In this document: positions 58,271 to 64,000 of the stretch, one piece after another
How positions within the stretch are numbered: position 1 is the stretch's first letter
How the letters are laid out: each line of letters starts with the position of its first letter
NCBI RefSeq assembly: GCF_029784155.1
Contig: NC_073692.1
Coordinates: 423,026,305-423,090,304, forward strand
Reading direction: 5' to 3'
Origin: Uranotaenia lowii
Lineage: Eukaryota > Arthropoda > Insecta > Diptera > Culicidae
DNA: 64,000 bases
Program-made: the position numbers and the translations under genes
Notes under the pieces: model-generated
Database searches by the model: none
What the model saw: only the letters and a program-made list of their open reading frames with translations
What the model was told of the DNA's origin: nothing

Positions 58271-58839
58271 CCATCAGGGTAAAATGCAACAAAATGCAAA
58301 TCAAAGAAACTCCTTGTAAATATCATTTCCATAGTCTGAAATATGATTGTTTTTCATCACGCGTTTGGCAACATTGAAATTTCTTTCATCCAAACATTAT
58401 TTTTTATGAATTCGGATTTTACAATTTTAGTAGTGATGTTTTACCCCTAAATATATGCACCACCCTTATTTCAAGAAAAAATTTGAATATAAGTTTTAAC
58501 AAAACAAAAAATCACTGCTAATAGTATTTTCATGCGTAAAGATCATCGCAAAGTCAATGAAAATTTATCAAAAACTATACATTTTCATACGTTTTCATAA
58601 TATTTTTTATCAAAAACAAAGTTTGTTGCAAGTTAACCTTTTTTCTGAGTAGGATGAAAATCGCATGTTTCTAGAAAATTATTGATCCCTGAAGGAACCA
58701 ATAATTTTTCTGACAACGCCAATTTGATGTCTCATCAGCCTTAAAACTTTATATGCATAAGGGGTATGATTAAGTGTGAACAAAAAGTTTTTATAAGCCA
58801 TTGAAATTGAAAATTGTTGCATGTTGCCCCAGTTGACGG
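58271..58839. mobile_element. TA-flanked MITE, copy 2 (GGGGCAA-type TIRs)
   Basis: A second copy of the 223-775 element in the same orientation. Shared text includes the end TGTTGCATGTTGCCCCAGTT and the interior AATCACTGCTAATAGTAT and AATAATTTTTCTGAC. The right flank keeps TA (58840-58841); the left end CCATCAGGGTAAAATGCAAC has lost a few bases and its TA. Divergence from copy 1 is substantial, so the family is old. Confidence 0.7.
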
Positions 58840-58841
58840 TA

Positions 58842-58960
58842 CCGATTTTCCGGTATTTATACAATTTTTTTTAGAGAAATTTGGACTAAGAATCGATGTA
58901 TACCGATTACCGATTTTTTGCAAAACATTCCGATTTCATACCGATTTTGGAGATTATTAT
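58842..58960. mobile_element. Fragment of the ATCGGTAT hAT-like family
   Basis: CCGATTTTCCGGTATTTATA followed by TATACCGATTACCGATTTTT and CATACCGATTTT is the reverse complement of the right-end region of the element 27010-28266. The terminal CAGCGATGCC is missing: the MITE 58271-58839 abuts exactly where it should be. Confidence 0.6.
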
Positions 58961-61593
58961 CAAAATATCAAAATAAGCTTTACTTTGCTAACGGACTCAC
59001 CCTCACTCCTAGAGGATTGGTTGAGTTTTGAAAAAATAAATAGTCAAAATGTCACACGAACTTGAGGTTTGGTAAAATACTTCTAAAAGTTAACCGAATC
59101 GGCTGAAAATAAGTAGGTATGAGTCTTTTGGACAGGTCAGGCATTTCTAGGATCCAAAGATTCTAGTGTTCGTGGTATTTTTCAACGCACCATGAGTAGG
59201 TACTATTACAGCCAAAAAAATATTCAAAATTATTCAATCTTCAACCTTCCCAGGCCGATCAAAGTTTTGTCGTTTTTGTTTGATTCAAAGTTTATTTTCG
59301 TTTCTTTGAACACAAATATTGACTTAAATAGCTGATTTGATGATGTTAAATTCATGATGCATGTAATTGATTTTCGTTTCTCAACATTTGAGCACTTGGT
59401 TGATAAATTGTAGTAAATTACTTGAGGCCAGCTACTAATGAAAAAAGGCCCAAAAATAATCTCTATTTAAAATGTTAATAAACACTCTACAGCTTGTTGT
59501 ATTGAGCTGATGCAATATTATTTGGAATTTTTAAGAATAAACATTGCATTAATTAGTGAGAGGTTTATGGTAATTTTGACCACTAACCCCTTTAAGCTGT
59601 ACCTAATTTTTCACAGATTCTTCATTTTTACCTTATTTCATTATTTCTTCTGACCATTTTTTTTAATTCTCAAGTCCCCAAAATTATTCAAAAAATATTT
59701 CGTCTGCTAAGGATTAATAAATTTTCAAATCCATTATAGAAACTCGAATAAAAATGTATATAATTTTTTTTCAGAAATGTTTATCCAAAATACATGTATT
59801 TTACTGCCTGATGAAGATTCTGTAAGAATCGGGAATAAAAAATATTGTATTAAACATTCCCCCAAACGACTGAGTAAAACACCTTTCCATTTCTATTGGA
59901 AACCACCTCCCGCCGGGGTGCTTTCTTCCGGAACGAACGACGAAATTGGAGTTCATCATCATCATCGTCATAATCGTCGTGTGCATTCTGTGTATTTTTG
60001 TGCGGAAATGAACGACGGCGCAGGGGGGTTGAAAGCTGAAATAAAAAAAAATGGCCACGAGGGAGTCTGACTGGAGGTTACCATCATCCAACGCAATTTC
60101 CAACATTGAATGGTAAGACACGCGTAGATTCATGATCGATTTTTGACTTTGTTTTTTTTTTTTTGCTTTCTTACAAGCGATGAAGGGTGGGGGGATGTTA
60201 AAAAGTTCCCCTTTCAAATTAAGGACGTTATGGTTGTTATTCAAAAGAGGGAAGAACGTAGGGTATGTGTTTCGGAAGTGAAATTTTGTCAGTCAAATTA
60301 TATAGAGGAAGAAGGGAATGTTTATGTTTTTTGAAAACTTAAAAAAATAATGGTAAGAGTAAAAACTTAAAGAAAACCAAAATATTCAGAATTTTTCGAA
60401 TCATCTGGTTGTATAGCTTGAAAAATCCGGAATTAATTTTTGCTATATTTGAAATAGACAATATACTCGCAGGAATGCACCTAGAAAACGTTTTCGATTC
60501 TGAACTCATTTCACTGTGTTTAGTTTTTCCCCCAACAACCGAAAATCTACTCTACTCTACCAAGTCAACCCTTATGCGGGGGTGAATTTTGCTCCAGGCT
60601 GCACAATAATGGCTCCGGAATATTCACACATGAATGACTTTTTATGAAAAGTCATACATGAATGCGGAAGAAGAGGTCATGAAAAGTGGAAAGCAAACGT
60701 CGTCGTTGGCTACAATGTAGCGCGTTTCTAAATTGCAGTCTATAAAAATTTTGCGCCAGATTCCTTTGGGCAATACCTACCCGCCGAAGAGAGAAAAGAA
60801 TCATAATATTTGGGGTGGATTTTTTTTTGCGCCTTCTTACCGATCTCTTTGTCATTTCCGACTTTTATCGAGCTGAACAGGAAAAAGGGGGATGAACATG
60901 TTGGTTCATTTAATTTAATGATATAAACATTCCTGGTGCATGCCGCTAACAAATTTAACGGCTCGTAAAACGGGAGCCTCCTGGAAGTATTTTGTGCATG
61001 AATGAACACCTAAAATTTGAAGAAATTACTCGAATGAAATCTTCTGATAGGATTTTCTGAGAAAGCGATAAAAGTCTATTCCTGTATGTTTGTTTTCGGT
61101 GAAACTTTAAAACTTTTAGCATAATTTATAATTGCACTCTTCCTTAGGTGATGAATTCATTTATCCAGTTTGTCAATGAACATGAATTCGGTTCAGAAGA
61201 TCTTATGACTGACTCGAATTGAGTTCAAATGAATTTGAGCATCAGGGGTATTCTTGCTCTGGGATTTTTTTATTATCCGACGGGTTTGTGCCGGGGGTCT
61301 TCATATCTTCCCCAAAATGGAATATTAGGTTCAATTTAATGACTCAAAAACACATGCTTTTCTTCAGTTTTCTAAAATTTTCATTTTTCGAGTAAGATTT
61401 GCCATGGGTTTTTTGCAAATAAAAAAAGCACATTTCAAAGCTAAATAACTATATTATTTTTCAACGGCAATCATAAAATATCACATCGAAACGCATAATT
61501 GGTTGAAACTTTAAGTCACTCCTGCTGAAAAAACTCTACAAAAAACGAAAAAAAGTGTTTTTTACCTGATTGGATAAGTACATTTGTTCCATG
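58961..61593. other. Stretch without recognised genes
   Basis: AT-rich with a less biased block at 59880-60900. The ORF at 59777-60070 (97 codons) has a His-rich run HHHHRH and the minus-strand ORF 59801-60244 overlaps it; neither resembles a known protein. A 9-bp hairpin ATGACTTTT-TATG-AAAAGTCAT is at 60634-60655. Confidence 0.3.
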
Positions 61594-61938
61594 ATGTAAG
61601 AAGCGCGCACTATCTGTATATGTGAGTGCAGTTGTTCGACCTTTGTTTGTTTTCGATGCAAAAAAGTGTTGTCATAATTTCTTTCAAAACTCCTAAAGGA
61701 GTTATTGGCCCAATATAAAGTTCTCAGATAAAAGTTTCATCGTAGTTCAATGGTTTTTAAGTAGAATATTCGGTGACGCAGACGGTACTTTCTTGAAATA
61801 TAAAAATCTAATCTGGCCGAATCTAAATAAAAAATTATGGGAATCTGAAACTAAACATGTGTTTTAAGTCGTACCAATGAACTCAATTTCGAATTTTTTG
61901 GGAATATCTGAAGACCCCCGGCGCAAATTGTTAGATTA
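61594..61938. repeat. Dispersed repeat, copy 2
   Basis: This matches the 44237-44762 repeat in the same orientation: GTGAGTGCAGTTGTTCGACC, CTCCTAAAGGAGTTATTGGC, GGTGACGCAGACGGTACTTT and GAAGACCCCCGGCGCAAATT. It is shorter than copy 1 because of internal indels. Confidence 0.65.
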
Positions 61939-63359
61939 TTTAAAATCCCCTCCTATCCAAATTTTTAATTATTAATTAACAAAGTATTGCTTGAATTTAT
62001 TGAAAAATAGAATCCCTTGGAATTCCTACAAGGTGTTCTTCCAACTTATCAGGTTTGTTCGAACTTTTCGAAAAATGTTTATTATAACTACAATTGAAAC
62101 CCAAGAGATGCGCAATTTTAAGTTTATAACAAATAGTTTTTAATATTTTAATCTGGTGCAACATTCGAGATTTTACTGATTCGAAATTTTTTTTTACATC
62201 GTTTTTTTTTTTCAATAAAAGTACGTAAAATCGATCACTTTGAACCACGTTTTCTTTAAAAAAGAATTTTGGCAGAAGCGATCGACATTTTCTAAACTAT
62301 GCGAACACTTTCGCTGTGAGCTGATTTGATAAATAATATAAACTTTTCAAGCTGGGAAGTTTTAATATATAGTAAATAGAACGCTGCAAGCTTTGTATAA
62401 AAATTTAACTGACCTTTTTTTGGTTGTTTTGAAATTTTGAAATAAATATCATTAAACATTTTGGAAGCTACTAATTGCGTCTTTAAATAGCCCAACGAGT
62501 TTTAATTTTGTATGCAAACTTGTATGGGAAAACAAAATTTTAATTTAAAAAAAATAGGGTTGTACTGGAAGTTAAGAAAAAAAATAACTTTGGATGATTA
62601 ATATTCCTCGATTCTTGCAGTTGAATGAACTTTGAAAAGATATTCGATGATATACCAAAAAATGTTTTTTTTTTATTTTAGCGTTTTTAACTGCTTATTT
62701 GAAAGCTATTTTACTGTAGGATGAATATAAAAAATCATAAAAAACTGCTAGACATAGCCAACGAGTTTGTAGGTTTTTATTACCTTGGCAAAAATATAAC
62801 ATGAAATTATTGAATGCCCTAGCAAGCAAAGACTGTCATTTTTGAACAATTTTCAATGGATTCAGATTTTTAATTTTGAAAGGCTGTAACTTACTAATCT
62901 TTTTTTTTTATATCTGCAAGAAATTCGGCTTAATAATAGACAGAACCAATTATCAAAGCCAACTTTCATTTCAAGCTTATTTATTATTTTCTGGATAAAT
63001 TTTTATGCAAAAATTTCTTCTCCCATACAAAATTTAAACGCGTTCCGCTAATCCATGAATCTACCAAACTATCTAAAAATTTTGTTACCCAAAAGGCATC
63101 GAAAAAATATTTGAAAGCTAAAAGTCAATTATTGCAGCGGTCTAATATACAGGTTTATGAGTTGTATGACGACAAATGACATCTTAAAGCAACTCAAAAA
63201 TAATGGAAACTGAAATTTCTCAGAAAAATTTGTGTAACAAAATTTCTTGCTTTCAAAGACATTTTGAAATCTTAAAATCTTGAAGTGGCTCAGAAGTATC
63301 ACTTCTTTGTAGATATAGAATTAGAAGGAATACGAGAGAATTTGGGCATTCAAACTAAC
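61939..63359. other. AT-rich stretch, nothing recognised
   Basis: Only short low-complexity ORFs; no repeat pair was found by eye. Confidence 0.35.
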
Positions 63360-63705
63360 TACTCCGGTACCGGGTTTCAGGATCAGAACTCGAGTCAACT
63401 TCTGGTATAGAACCAATCTAATCATTAGGATAAGGTATCAAAATCCGGTATCAGGATCTGAAATAAGGTTTCAACTTGATGAGCTTGGATTCAGCATCAG
63501 GATTAAGAATTAGAATCTTCGATCTGAATCTGGAATATGGGATAATCCAGAATAATATTAAGGATTCAGGATACCGATCCAGGATCAGATCCATAAGCAG
63601 GATCAACATCAAAATCAAGATCAAGATCCGAATCAGAACTAGAACCGGGGTCTAGGACAGGAAGTAAATTAAAAACCAGAGATCAAAATCAGAATGAAGA
63701 TTTAC
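63360..63705. repeat. Degenerate short tandem repeat (CAGGATC / AGATC type)
   Basis: About 340 bp are built from irregular copies of a 6-12 bp unit around AATCAGGATC and ATCAAGATC, for example ATCAAAATCAAGATCAAGAT near 63610. Spacing is variable, so this is an old or irregular minisatellite. Confidence 0.7.
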
Positions 63706-64000
63706 ATTAGACTGCTGCAAAAATGACAATCGCTTCAATATGTTTTTTTGTTGTCTTTTTGGACACCAAGCATCAATGTAAAATTTGAGATGATTAGGTT
63801 GACTCCTGAATTAGCGTAATGCGATTCAATTTTGAAAGGAAATTTGTATGGAAGTAGAAATTTATGCAGAAATTATCCGAAAAATTCAAATAAGCTTTAA
63901 ACTGGTTATTGGTTTTGCCTATTCTTATGATTCTTTGTTTGAATACATGAAACAAAGATCAGTCTTTCACGAAAAAAGTTATATGATAACCATTTCAAAA

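Noticed and set aside
59777..60244. Overlapping sense and antisense ORFs with a His run
   Set aside because: The His/Met runs come from a CATCATCATCATCG simple repeat; no homology is recognised.

Overview
The window is AT-rich, repeat-dense animal DNA with no gene that I can identify as a host protein-coding gene. The transposon inventory (a Tc1/mariner copy of the D37E type, an RTE-type and a Jockey-type LINE, tRNA-derived SINEs, many short TIR elements, and Helitrons) points to a dipteran, most likely a mosquito. That is an inference from element families; species cannot be set from the sequence. It reads as an intergenic region or a large intron.

Layout. 1-7.8 kb: AT-rich DNA with a TA-flanked MITE (223-775), a TTAA-flanked MITE (1808-2537) and a GC-richer, apparently single-copy block (about 4.0-5.2 kb). 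7.8-14.8 kb: a nest of insertions. A Helitron lies inside a Helitron, the outer one also holds a SINE, and a second Helitron of the same family lies nearby in the opposite orientation. 16.2-17.7 kb: a further Helitron with about eight tandem modules of about 150 bp, ending at a 500-N assembly gap. 18.2-24.5 kb: a satellite of about 700 copies of the 9-mer ATGACAAAA, ending against a SINE fragment. 27.0-31.7 kb: hAT-like and other TIR elements, including one with a clear 8-bp target duplication. 32.0-34.3 kb: a dead D37E mariner whose transposase is split by a miniature LTR element. 34.3-35.2 kb: a TA-flanked MITE. 37.8-41.5 kb: a dead RTE-type LINE split by a Helitron; removing the Helitron rejoins the reading frame. 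41.8-43.4 kb: a Jockey-type RT relic and a probable LTR with primer-binding site. 44.2-45.8 kb: a dispersed repeat, a SINE fragment with a 12-bp target duplication, and a 402-bp hAT MITE with an 8-bp target duplication. 50.3-52.6 kb: a second array of the same 9-mer, containing a homogenised variant block and followed at once by a strong hairpin. 52.8-53.6 kb: a TIR element carrying a broken C2H2 zinc-finger ORF. 53.6-64 kb: mostly unrecognised AT-rich DNA with a second copy of the first MITE, a second copy of the 44-kb repeat and a degenerate tandem repeat.

The longest ORFs in the window (up to about 1,300 codons) are artefacts of the 9-mer satellite: the period is a multiple of three and five of its six frames lack stops. 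The most informative parts are the insertion junctions, which give element ends and relative insertion order, and the two satellite arrays.
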